Positions 35,532 through 45,000 of a DNA stretch of 64,000 nt are shown here, in pieces; positions within the stretch are counted from its first letter, which is position 1; each line of letters begins with the position of its first letter. The position numbers and the translations under genes were made by a program. Source of the stretch: an uncultured Clostridia bacterium (lineage in GTDB: Bacteria; Bacillota; Clostridia; RUG12999). The notes under the pieces are model-generated. The model ran no database searches, was not told the origin of the DNA, and saw nothing but the letters and a program-made list of their open reading frames with translations. The stretch is from assembly GCA_934792465.1 (NCBI GenBank), contig CAKVOK010000009.1:13244-77243 (forward strand), written 5' to 3'.

Positions 35532-37034
35532 ATGACAAGAAAGATATTTTGTATGCTTACAGCGGTTTTGATTATGATTTCACAGGTATGCTTTGCGGAA
35601 GAAACATATGACGAAAGCGATATAGTAAACGGAATGGGACGTGCATACAGATATGAATTTAACGATATAAACTCTGACGGACAGGTTATGAGCGGTAACG
35701 TTGCGGTTGAGGACGGAGTGCTTTGCTTCAGCGGGGACGGAAACTATCTGGCAAATGTATTTGCCGTCGAAAACCAATGGGCGGTTAAAGTTCGGTTCAG
35801 ATATACGGGCGCCGGAATCGGATTCATGGTGCGCAGCGGGGCGCAAAGATTTAAGCTGCATATAGACAACGGCAAATTCGGATATTTGGATTCGTCAAAT
35901 TCAAACAATCATCAATGGACCGATAGTGTTATACACAGCGAAAACACGTGGTATGAGTACATAATAACCGTTAATAATCTGTGTGCGGAATATTACAGAA
36001 AATCCGAAAATGAGGATAGCTATACGAAGGTGTGGACGGCACCGCATATGACTACAGGCGGAGGCAACGAGGGTGCACAGATATTTACGGGCGCAGGGGC
36101 GAGTGCGGAGCTTGATTATCTGTACGTTTACAAACCCGGTGTTCCGGATATGCCCGACCCCGGCGTGCCTGAACCGGGAGAATATATAATAACCGATGAA
36201 GAAACGGTTTTGGGATTTAATGACAGAGTTTATTATTCGGAAGAATTTGAAAGCGAAAATATATCCGGGGGATTGAACATATCCGAAGCGCAGGTGTCGG
36301 ACGGCTGTCTTAATTTTATGCCGGAGGGAGCTCAAAAGACGGTTTATTACGATTCTGCGCTGACGGACGAATATTTTCTGAATTTCAGAATGAAATTCAG
36401 CTCTGCCGCAAATCTGACCATGTATAAGGGAACGCACAGATTTATGTTAAATATTAATCCGAGAATGATAACGGCGAACGTTGTGGGGACAAATACGCAT
36501 CAGGTAAGATTGGATAAAAATATAGAAAATACATGGTATGACTGGCTTATTAAGCTGTCGGCGGAAAACAAGGCTACGGTGTATTATAAGGAAACGGATT
36601 CCGATAAATACGAAATGCTGTACAGCGAACTGGAATTTGGCGTAAACAGCGGTCAGGGAATACGGATTTTCAGCGGAGCGGAAGGCTATGTATCTCTGGA
36701 TTTTCTGCGTATTTACAGCGGTATGTATATAAAGAGCGAAGAAATAGCATTGCGGGACGGAGTTATGACTGCAAAAGCGACTGCTCTGTATGATACTCCG
36801 GCAGGAAAACACGCAAGAAATGTTACGGGCATATTGATTGTGTATGACAAATACGGCTACATGAGATATTCGGATATTCGGACGTATTTGGCAGAACCGG
36901 GAAAAGAGGTCGGTATTTTGCTGTCTGCGGAGGGAGATTTTGACGGCTGCACGGCGGCGTTTACGGTATGGGATTCCATGCTGAATTATCAGCCGCTTGT
37001 TGATGTACGGACAATGGAGGTAAATGTTCAATGA
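35532..37034 (+). CDS. Secreted protein with two LamG-like domains and C-terminal Ig-like module
   Basis: This 500-residue exported protein has a signal peptide (about 1-22, ending CFA). Two similar LamG/concanavalin-like beta-sandwiches follow at about 35-205 and 220-400. Both carry a WAVKVRF or YFLNFRM strand, an NTWYEYIITV or NTWYDWLIKL motif, a YYRK or YYKETDSD segment, and an LDYLYVY or LDFLRIY ending. A Pro-rich linker (PDMPDPGVPEPGE) joins them. The C-terminal 100 residues are the recurring Ig-like module (TVWDSMLNYQPL). No catalytic residues are recognised, so a carbohydrate-binding role is inferred. GGGAGG precedes the ATG. The stop overlaps the start of the SLH gene by 4 nt. Confidence 0.8.
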   Translation: MTRKIFCMLTAVLIMISQVCFAEETYDESDIVNGMGRAYRYEFNDINSDGQVMSGNVAVEDGVLCFSGDGNYLANVFAVENQWAVKVRFRYTGAGIGFMVRSGAQRFKLHIDNGKFGYLDSSNSNNHQWTDSVIHSENTWYEYIITVNNLCAEYYRKSENEDSYTKVWTAPHMTTGGGNEGAQIFTGAGASAELDYLYVYKPGVPDMPDPGVPEPGEYIITDEETVLGFNDRVYYSEEFESENISGGLNISEAQVSDGCLNFMPEGAQKTVYYDSALTDEYFLNFRMKFSSAANLTMYKGTHRFMLNINPRMITANVVGTNTHQVRLDKNIENTWYDWLIKLSAENKATVYYKETDSDKYEMLYSELEFGVNSGQGIRIFSGAEGYVSLDFLRIYSGMYIKSEEIALRDGVMTAKATALYDTPAGKHARNVTGILIVYDKYGYMRYSDIRTYLAEPGKEVGILLSAEGDFDGCTAAFTVWDSMLNYQPLVDVRTMEVNVQ

Positions 37035-38539
37035 AGAAGCTGTGCGCAATTATATTTATATTACTGCAATTCACGACAATTTCCTTTGCGGAAGAACGTA
37101 ATGCGTTTGATATAAGCTCATATCTGAATATCGTGTCGGTTTCGGGACAGGCAGAACCGAATAAGTTTGTTACGATAGGTGTGTCGGAGGATGAGCAATC
37201 GGAAAATTTGGTGAATGTCAAGCAGACCAAGACAGACAGCAGCGGATTGTTCGGCGGGCTTGTCGGACTTGACCCCGAAAAATATGACAGCGGAACGTAT
37301 TATATTCATGTTGCCGTAAAGGGAACGGCCAAGTATACGCAAAGCGTGGAGCTGACAGGCAAAAATGATTTTGAAAATATGATTTCCGATTTTAAGGACG
37401 CTTTTGCAAACGAAAATTATGAAGCAGCCGCAGAAAAGTATTTTGATGTGCTGTGCGGTGTGAATGTGGAAAAGAGTCTGTATTCAAAGGTTATTTCCGA
37501 AAGGGCGAAAGAGGAATTTGATACGGCGGCTTTTGAAAATATAAAGGAATTTGCCGAACATATAAAAGCGGCTGCGGAATATGCGAATAAATATGCCGTT
37601 GCAATATCGGAAGTAAATACAGCAGCAAAAAATGAAAAATGGGCGGAAATAAAAAAGGCGGTATTTGAAGATTACGGCGACTGCTTCGGCATAGATAAAT
37701 CTGTGCTGAACGGAATAAACGACGAAAAAAGCCTGTTCACACGAATGTTTAATAAATCCTATACAAGCATATCCGAGATATGCGACGCATTGGACGAAGC
37801 TGTTAAAGCGGAAAAATCGGCGCAGGACAGCGGCAAGAAGAATAATTCGGGCGGCGGCTCGTCCGGAGGAGGATACACCGGCGGCGGAAAGGTATCCGCA
37901 CCCATAGGAGGCAACATCATAAATGTTATCGAGCAGCCGAAAGAACAAATACCGGAGAATTTGCCGAGCGAACCGTTTGCGGACGAAAATGACGTATCGT
38001 GGGCGGCGGGCAGCATCACGCTTTTAAGGCAGAAAGGCATAATAAACGGCAGCGGTGACGGATATTTTTATCCGAACAGGTCTGTTACAAGAACGGAGTT
38101 TCTGAAAATGGTAATGAAAGTTTTCCGAACGGATACAGATACGGAAACGGCGGAAATCATGCTTAATGATGTAAACAAAGATTATTGGGGCTATGACTAT
38201 ATCGTAACGGCTGTGAAGCTCGGAATCGTAAAAGGTGACGAAAACGGCAATTTTAACGGAGATGACGGCATTACGAGAGCGGATATGGCAGTTATTGTCA
38301 GGAGAATGACGGACAAAAAGCAAATAACGCTTGCGCATACCGAGCCGTCGGTAATATTTTCGGACGCATATCTGATTCCGAAATATGCCTACGATGATAT
38401 TTCGGATTTGCAGCAGGCAGGCATTTTGTCGGGCGACGGAGATGTATTCAATCCGACCGGAAACCTGTCGAGAGCGGAAGCGGCGGTTGTATTTGAAAGA
38501 CTGCTGAAAACATACGGAGAGGAGCTGGCGAGAAGTTGA
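37031..38539 (+). CDS. Exported protein with C-terminal triple SLH domain and Gly linker
   Basis: This 502-residue counterpart of the protein at 4701 has a signal peptide (about 1-20), a small N-terminal beta-domain (VSGQAEPNKFVTIGV) and an alpha-helical segment (about 115-265). A Gly-rich linker (GGGSSGGGYTGGG) and three SLH repeats (about 315-495; VSWAAGSITLLRQKGIINGSGDG, TRTEFLKMV, TRADMAVIV, SRAEAAVVF) follow. It should sit on the wall polymer with its N-terminal part exposed. Translation is coupled at both ends: the start overlaps the previous stop as ATGA, and its own stop overlaps the next start as TTGA. The role is inferred to be an anchor or adaptor. Confidence 0.87.
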   Translation: MKKLCAIIFILLQFTTISFAEERNAFDISSYLNIVSVSGQAEPNKFVTIGVSEDEQSENLVNVKQTKTDSSGLFGGLVGLDPEKYDSGTYYIHVAVKGTAKYTQSVELTGKNDFENMISDFKDAFANENYEAAAEKYFDVLCGVNVEKSLYSKVISERAKEEFDTAAFENIKEFAEHIKAAAEYANKYAVAISEVNTAAKNEKWAEIKKAVFEDYGDCFGIDKSVLNGINDEKSLFTRMFNKSYTSISEICDALDEAVKAEKSAQDSGKKNNSGGGSSGGGYTGGGKVSAPIGGNIINVIEQPKEQIPENLPSEPFADENDVSWAAGSITLLRQKGIINGSGDGYFYPNRSVTRTEFLKMVMKVFRTDTDTETAEIMLNDVNKDYWGYDYIVTAVKLGIVKGDENGNFNGDDGITRADMAVIVRRMTDKKQITLAHTEPSVIFSDAYLIPKYAYDDISDLQQAGILSGDGDVFNPTGNLSRAEAAVVFERLLKTYGEELARS

Positions 38540-41106
38540 AAAGTAAACTGTGTATCTTTTTAATAATTTTATATATAACCAATCTGTTTGTTTTTAATGT
38601 AAATGCGGTATCGGAAGAAACGGGCGCAGCCTTGAGCACAGAGGCTGCGGGCTTTATGGAAGCGTTCGGATTTTCGGACGAAAACACGGATTACGGCAGC
38701 AGATGTACAAGAGCGAAAGCGGCAATGATTGCAATAAAAATATGCGGCTACAGCGTTGACGAGCCGAAAGGGTTTGAAGCGGCGTTCAGCGATGTATCGT
38801 CCGAGAACAAGTACTATCCTTATATAGTTCTTGCGTGCAGGCTGGGAATCATGAATGCAGATGAGAAGCTGTATTTTTATCCCGATGATTATATATCGCT
38901 GCCGCAGGCGTGCCGTATGTTTACGGTTATAACGGGATATACGATTATATCGGACGCATATCAGAGTACGGCGAACGGACTCGGAATTTTAAAGAATGTG
39001 GATATTTCAAAGGAAATCACGGTCGGCACGATATACGCCATGGCATACAACACACTTCATATATGCCGCGTTGATATGACATACGGAGATAATACCGAGT
39101 ATAAATCCTCGAAGAAGAGCGTCCTTGAATTTTATCATAATATTTCTTTTAACAGCGGAATTGTTAAAGAAAGCGAATATACTTCGCTGCAAAAAGCGTT
39201 TGACGCCAAAAAGGAAAATTATATTAAAATAGATTCCGAAGAATACAGATATTCCGCAAACGATTATCTCGGAATGCACGTCAGATTTTATTATGATAAT
39301 TATGCCGAAAAGCTCGTATACTGTGCCCCGGACGGGAAAAACGATATACTGAAGATAGACGCATTCGATATAACGAAATATGAGAATAATAAGCTGATAT
39401 TTGATGAAAACGGCAAAGAGAAGAAAGCGTCCGTGCCGAAGAATATTGATATAATTTATAACGGTACGGCATATCCGCTTTGCAGCGAAAAGGAATTTGT
39501 TCCGTCTTTGGGCGATGTTACGCTTATAGATAATGATACGGACGGTACGTATGATGTAGCGGTTATAAATTCATATAGGCCGATTGTCGTAAAAAGTGTG
39601 AACGCCAAAACGCAGACAATCTATGATAATCACGGCAAAGCAGCCGTATCGGCGGGCGAGGACGGTTATCTTGATGTGATTGACGGCAAAAAGCCGGGAA
39701 ATATCGGAAATATTGAAAAAGATTCGGTTATACTTGCCGCCGAATGTAAAACGAAAAACTTAGACTGTATCAAAGCGGTTATTATAAATGATATGGCTAA
39801 GGGAAGGATAACGAAAATATCAGAGGACGGTTTTTCGCTCGGCGACAGAACGGTCGATATGTATGAAAATTACAGTTTTAAGGAAACGCTTCGTGTCGGC
39901 GACAGCGTAAGCATATATTTGTATGGCGGCAGAGGAGCGGCGGTAGTCAGACGGGATGAAAACGAACTGATATTTTCTTATATGATCAGCGCTGCCGAAA
40001 AAAATGAAACAGACGGAACCGTTTCGATAAAATGTATATCCGGCGACGGAGATTATACGGTGTTCGACCTCGACCCGAAAGTGAAGATAAACGACATCGT
40101 GTATTCCGGCAGCAATGTGATATTGACGGCACTGAAAAATGCTTCCGCCTTGTCCAAACAGGCGGCGCAGTTCCCGTATGCACAGCCGATATTATATCAG
40201 ACCGCCGATAACGGAAAGGTTAAAACGCTTCGCATACTGACAAACAGTACGGACAGAACAGAAGAATATCTTGTTTCGGCAGGCAGCCGGGCTACCGTGT
40301 ATCACAGATGTAATTATACATTTTATAACGGTGACGGGAAGCTTGTGTGCAGCACAGACAAGGGAACAAAGGTTTTGTATGTTCCCGTAGAGGAACGGGA
40401 TGATTATGCGGCATATGAACTTAATACGGCGGACAGTCTGGAGGACAGAACCGATTACGTTATCGAACCGATAAGCCTAAGCGACGAACGTATCCCCGAA
40501 ATTCTCCTTGTATACCGTGATTACAAAGCTTCCGTAAACACCTGGGATATGCCGTGCATAGTAACGGCAAAGACAAAGATGCTCGGCAGCGACGGTGTAG
40601 AATATGATGCGGTTAAGCTGATTGACGACGGCATAGAAAAAACATTTTGCATATCGGAGCATTGTGTTGTGCCGGAATTTGAAAAAGGCGATATGGTTGC
40701 GTATAAAATAAATGCAAAATCTATGATTATAGCTTTGGAAAAGCGACTTGACATTCATAACATTCCGTCTGTCGACTCAAGAACGTCGTATACAAAAATC
40801 GACGGAGGATATTCGGAGATAGAAGCACAAAGCAGAACCGCAATCGGTACGGTCTACAATGTCGGACAGACGATTATAGCTCATGTGAACAACTTCCCCG
40901 AAGAAGGAATGTTTGAATTAAAAGGATATAATCATTACATTATCGGAGGACGAACGAAATATTTTTCGTTTAACCGAAGCACGGGAAGAGTGGCGGCAGA
41001 GTCGCTGAACAGCCTGGTTGCTTATAAAGATGACGGTGCGAATGCTACCAAAGCGGTAATGGTAACAAAATACGGAGAATTAAGATGCGTATATATAATA
41101 AAATAG
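38536..41106 (+). CDS. Large N-terminal-SLH surface protein, unknown function (paralogue 3)
   Basis: This 856-residue exported protein starts at TTG, overlapping the previous stop, with GGAGAGGAG upstream. It has a signal peptide (about 1-24) and divergent SLH-like repeats (about 35-180; AAFSDVSSENKYYPYIVLA, ISLPQACRMF). The long body shares landmarks with the proteins at 6375 and 9151: a VLEFYHNISF block at 196-205, VRFYYD near 249-254, and an Asp-rich loop DNDTDGTYD at 332-340. The C-terminal part is less alike and lacks the SLRDEDDP stretch. The conserved position of the Asp-rich loop suggests a structural calcium site. No enzyme family was recognised. Confidence 0.78.
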   Translation: MKSKLCIFLIILYITNLFVFNVNAVSEETGAALSTEAAGFMEAFGFSDENTDYGSRCTRAKAAMIAIKICGYSVDEPKGFEAAFSDVSSENKYYPYIVLACRLGIMNADEKLYFYPDDYISLPQACRMFTVITGYTIISDAYQSTANGLGILKNVDISKEITVGTIYAMAYNTLHICRVDMTYGDNTEYKSSKKSVLEFYHNISFNSGIVKESEYTSLQKAFDAKKENYIKIDSEEYRYSANDYLGMHVRFYYDNYAEKLVYCAPDGKNDILKIDAFDITKYENNKLIFDENGKEKKASVPKNIDIIYNGTAYPLCSEKEFVPSLGDVTLIDNDTDGTYDVAVINSYRPIVVKSVNAKTQTIYDNHGKAAVSAGEDGYLDVIDGKKPGNIGNIEKDSVILAAECKTKNLDCIKAVIINDMAKGRITKISEDGFSLGDRTVDMYENYSFKETLRVGDSVSIYLYGGRGAAVVRRDENELIFSYMISAAEKNETDGTVSIKCISGDGDYTVFDLDPKVKINDIVYSGSNVILTALKNASALSKQAAQFPYAQPILYQTADNGKVKTLRILTNSTDRTEEYLVSAGSRATVYHRCNYTFYNGDGKLVCSTDKGTKVLYVPVEERDDYAAYELNTADSLEDRTDYVIEPISLSDERIPEILLVYRDYKASVNTWDMPCIVTAKTKMLGSDGVEYDAVKLIDDGIEKTFCISEHCVVPEFEKGDMVAYKINAKSMIIALEKRLDIHNIPSVDSRTSYTKIDGGYSEIEAQSRTAIGTVYNVGQTIIAHVNNFPEEGMFELKGYNHYIIGGRTKYFSFNRSTGRVAAESLNSLVAYKDDGANATKAVMVTKYGELRCVYIIK

Positions 41107-42068
41107 CATTATGCTGCATTGCAATGCTTATATTGGGCGGCACACAGATATGTACGGCAGAAAGCCTGTATTCGCTGAAAAATATAATTAATAATAACAG
41201 TATGATTTACGAACGGCGGTTCAATGAACGGGATTTCTCGGAATATGCAGGCAAGACGGGCGCCGTTTCGGCAGCGGAAACCGCAAACGAAGCGAGCGTT
41301 GAAAAAGGTAACTTGCGGTTGGTTGCCGTGAAAGACGGTTTTGTGAGAGTGAGCGAAAAAATTGTACTTCCGAAAAGGTATGTTCTTAATTTTAAATGCA
41401 AATGCAGCAAAGGAACGGCATATATAGGCATTTATGACGGAGAATATCGGTTGTCGCTCAGCATGAACGAACGTTTTCTGTCCGTTGCCGGAGAAGCGGT
41501 TTATACAAAGCTTTGGGAGAGATTTGAACAGTATAGTCTGAAGCGCAATGCATGGTATGAGTTTGCGGTTGAGGTGGATAACGGTACGGCTCGCATATAT
41601 CGCAAAGGAGAAACGGATTTGCGGTATAAAGAGATTATGTCTGATATAAAATTGTGCCGTGCGGACGGAGGAACGATTGATATAAGCATGACGGGCGCAG
41701 AGGCAGTATCCGATTTGTGTGTTGATTTCGTAAGGGTGTATGCATATAAGGATTTGTATACCATGGATAATATAAGGGCATACAGTGACGGAAAAAACTT
41801 GAATTACGAGCTTGACATCGGATATACGGAGGACGGAATTAATAATTGCAAAGTCTTTATACTTGAAATCGATATGCTGGACGAAAACGGTAATTCGCTG
41901 AGAAAAACAAAACGTTTGAGTTCGCTTTGGGAAAATACGTCCTCAAAAATCTGCGGCTTCATCAATTCGCCGGAGGCGCGGAAGGCTAAAAGCGTATGTT
42001 TTACCTTAGTGTCCGATAATACTGCGTATGCGAGTAATGTAATAAATGTAGATTGGGAGGAATCATAA
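41085..42068 (+). CDS. Secreted protein with one LamG-like domain and Ig-like module
   Basis: This 327-residue exported protein has a signal peptide (about 1-25, ending CTA). One LamG-like beta-sandwich (about 40-225; KRYVLNFKCKCS, NAWYEFAVEVDNG, CVDFVRVYAY) precedes a short C-terminal Ig-like module (about 230-325). It overlaps the preceding gene by 22 nt, with GGAGA before the ATG, and its stop overlaps the next start by one base. It looks like a single-domain relative of the proteins at 35532 and 46476. Glycan binding is inferred from the fold type only. Confidence 0.75.
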   Translation: MRIYNKIALCCIAMLILGGTQICTAESLYSLKNIINNNSMIYERRFNERDFSEYAGKTGAVSAAETANEASVEKGNLRLVAVKDGFVRVSEKIVLPKRYVLNFKCKCSKGTAYIGIYDGEYRLSLSMNERFLSVAGEAVYTKLWERFEQYSLKRNAWYEFAVEVDNGTARIYRKGETDLRYKEIMSDIKLCRADGGTIDISMTGAEAVSDLCVDFVRVYAYKDLYTMDNIRAYSDGKNLNYELDIGYTEDGINNCKVFILEIDMLDENGNSLRKTKRLSSLWENTSSKICGFINSPEARKAKSVCFTLVSDNTAYASNVINVDWEES

Positions 42069-45000
42069 TGCATAAAGCAATAAATAAATTTATTTTGCTG
42101 ATGTTGATTGCGATAACGGCGGTTTCGGCAAATATTGCGGCAAATGCGGCAGAAATGGGTTGCTGGTCCGTGTTTAATATAAGGAAATCTGCCGGCAGCA
42201 GCGCAGATATTAACGGAAACGAAATAAGTATAGAAACAGGCGAAGCAACATCGGCAAATCCGGAGTCCGTTCAGTGCGAATATCAGCTGGCGGTCAGCAA
42301 GCAGTATACAGTCGGATTCGCATTCAAATCCGTTGAGAACGGAGAACTGAGCATAGGCATAACCGACGGCACGAACCGTGCATATATTAATTTTATGCAG
42401 AACGGAATATCATACAACAAGACCGGCGGCATGGGCAGCCTGTCGTTCGCTATGGGTATGGGCTGGCACAATATTCGGCTCGTGAAACACAGAAGCAACA
42501 TAACGATTTACGATAACGATTCGGTTATCGGGAAAATCGAGCAGCAGACGATAAGCAAAACACCGGCGATTGCATTCAATTTTGAAAACAGAGCAAAGGG
42601 AACGAAAAAAATCGTTGTTAAGGATTTTTCATACGAAGAGGTAATACAGAAATACGATTCGATAAAGCCTGTTGAAAAGACAGAGGCGTTTTGCGACGAA
42701 TTTACATCGGATTGCAGCGGCTGGACGCTGACAAACGGATATAACGAAGATTATTATCTGGAAGACGGTTCGCTGGTTTTTGAAGTCGAACACGGCAATG
42801 AAGTGGTTATGCAAAAACCTGTCGGAATATCCGATAAATTTGCTGTGGAAGTTCGTATGCGGATGGAACGGATGGGCGCCGGACAAGGCTGGCAGATAAG
42901 GTGGGGAAATGCAAGAACGTATCTCACTATATACGAGGGATTTATACTGTATTTGAACAATTCGTCATTTACGCAGCTGCGTTCCGACTACAATCCGTAT
43001 GACTGGCACGTATGGAAATATGAGATTGACGGGAAGAATGCGAAGCTTTATATAGACGGCGAAATGCTTCTCGATACGTTTGAATTAAGCTCGTTTTCGG
43101 AAAGCATACCGAATTTGTGGCTGTGGGCAGCCGGCGGAGACAACGGCTCGAAAATCCGATATGACTATATTAAGTATACGCCGGAAATATATGATATTGA
43201 AATTAAAAATCCTATTTCGGGTTCGCAGTTTCCGAAAGGACAGAGCATTGATTTTTGTGCCGAAACGGATTTGAGTGATGTACCGTATGTGGATTACTAT
43301 GTAAATGATATACGTGTGGGGCAGGGATATGCACCCGATTACAAATTCACTTATACCGCCAACAAACAGGGAAAATATGAAGTAACGGCGATGTATAAGG
43401 ACAAAAGCGGCGCAAGAGTGAATTTCGAAGTAGCCGATTCGGTGGTCGGCAAGCTTGATGTGCCGGAGTATATCGCAGCCGGCGAAGATTGCGTTGTAAG
43501 TACGCAGCTGCTGGATTTCGGCGGAAATATAACAGATTTTAGATATTACTGTGACGGACGGTACATAGCGAGCGGCAGCGGTGAGAATTTCACGGCGAAT
43601 CTCGGCAAGCTTCCGGCAGGCGTGCACCGTATATATGCGGAAGCGGTGACGAGCGGCGAAAACGCAATGTATATCAAGGCGCAGACGGTACGTGTTGTGC
43701 CGAAACTCGGCGGCGGATTTTCTGATTCGTATAATATTTCATATGATGCCGCAAACGCAAACGGGGAAATAAGAATAGCCGACGGCAAGTATTTGTTTGA
43801 TATAAAGCATATCGGCGGAAAGCTTGCTTATATGACGGCAAGCGGAGAAAAACAAACCGATTCGGCGGACGGGAAATACAGCTTTAGGGTAGATAACGGC
43901 ATTGCCGATATATATTATAACGGTAAATTGTATTGCGAATATATTATGCCGGCAATTAAAGAGAGCTTTTCTTCGCAAAGCGGTACGGGTATTAATAATA
44001 TTACTTGCTCGCTTGACGATATTTCTCCTGTGCTTTACACTGCAAAACTGCAAAACGGCGAATACCGTGAACTTAAAGATATGAGCCAGAATTATGTGCT
44101 TGATTTTGATTTGAAAAGCGGCGATGATATAAATATTACACTGACCGATTCGGGATATGTACTGAATCTCGAAACGGACGGAAACGATATTTACTGCGAG
44201 GACGGAATGTCGCAGCTGTCGTCCGACGAGGTTTCGTATACGAAAACCAAGATAGCGGACAGAAGCGGTATAGCGGACGCAAATTACCGTGCCGTTGTAT
44301 GCAGAGGAATGATGCAGCTTTTCGCAAATAATGCATATCTCGGGTCGGCAAGACTCAAACCTGTGGGCAAAACGGCGGGAATCAGGTTCACCGCCACAGC
44401 GGCGGACGGAACGCTTTCGATAAGGGAAAATAAGTCCGTATATAAATACAGCGAGGATTTCTCGGACGGCAACACGAATTGCTGGCAGTTTGTATCGGCG
44501 AATTATTATAATGACGGAGGTCTTGTTGTGTCGTCAACGGCAGATTCCAAAATGCTGCTGAACACCTCCGCAAATAATCCTTATTTGAAAGCCAAAGTGA
44601 ATATTTCTCAGTGCAGCGGCGGATTTTGGTTTGTATTCAGAAACAGCACGGAGGAATGGCATGATAAAATAGGATATAATGCGGTTTCAAAGAAATGGGA
44701 GCTTGTACACAGATACGGAACGGATAAGGTAATAACTTCGGCTGCCGGAGAGCTTGAACTGAACCGTGACGTTGTTATGGAGCTTGTGTGCGATGATGAA
44801 AACGTAACGCTTCTTTGCAACGGAACAGCGGTAATCGGCGGAGCAGTCGGACAGACGAACCACGGCAAGACAGGGTTTATGCTGAACAATGCGGTTGCAA
44901 AAATATATTCGGTTGATTATACGGGCGACAGCAAGGTAAGCGAGGGTATTACCGATTTCACATTGCCGTATGCATACACAAATGATTTTCTGAAACTCAA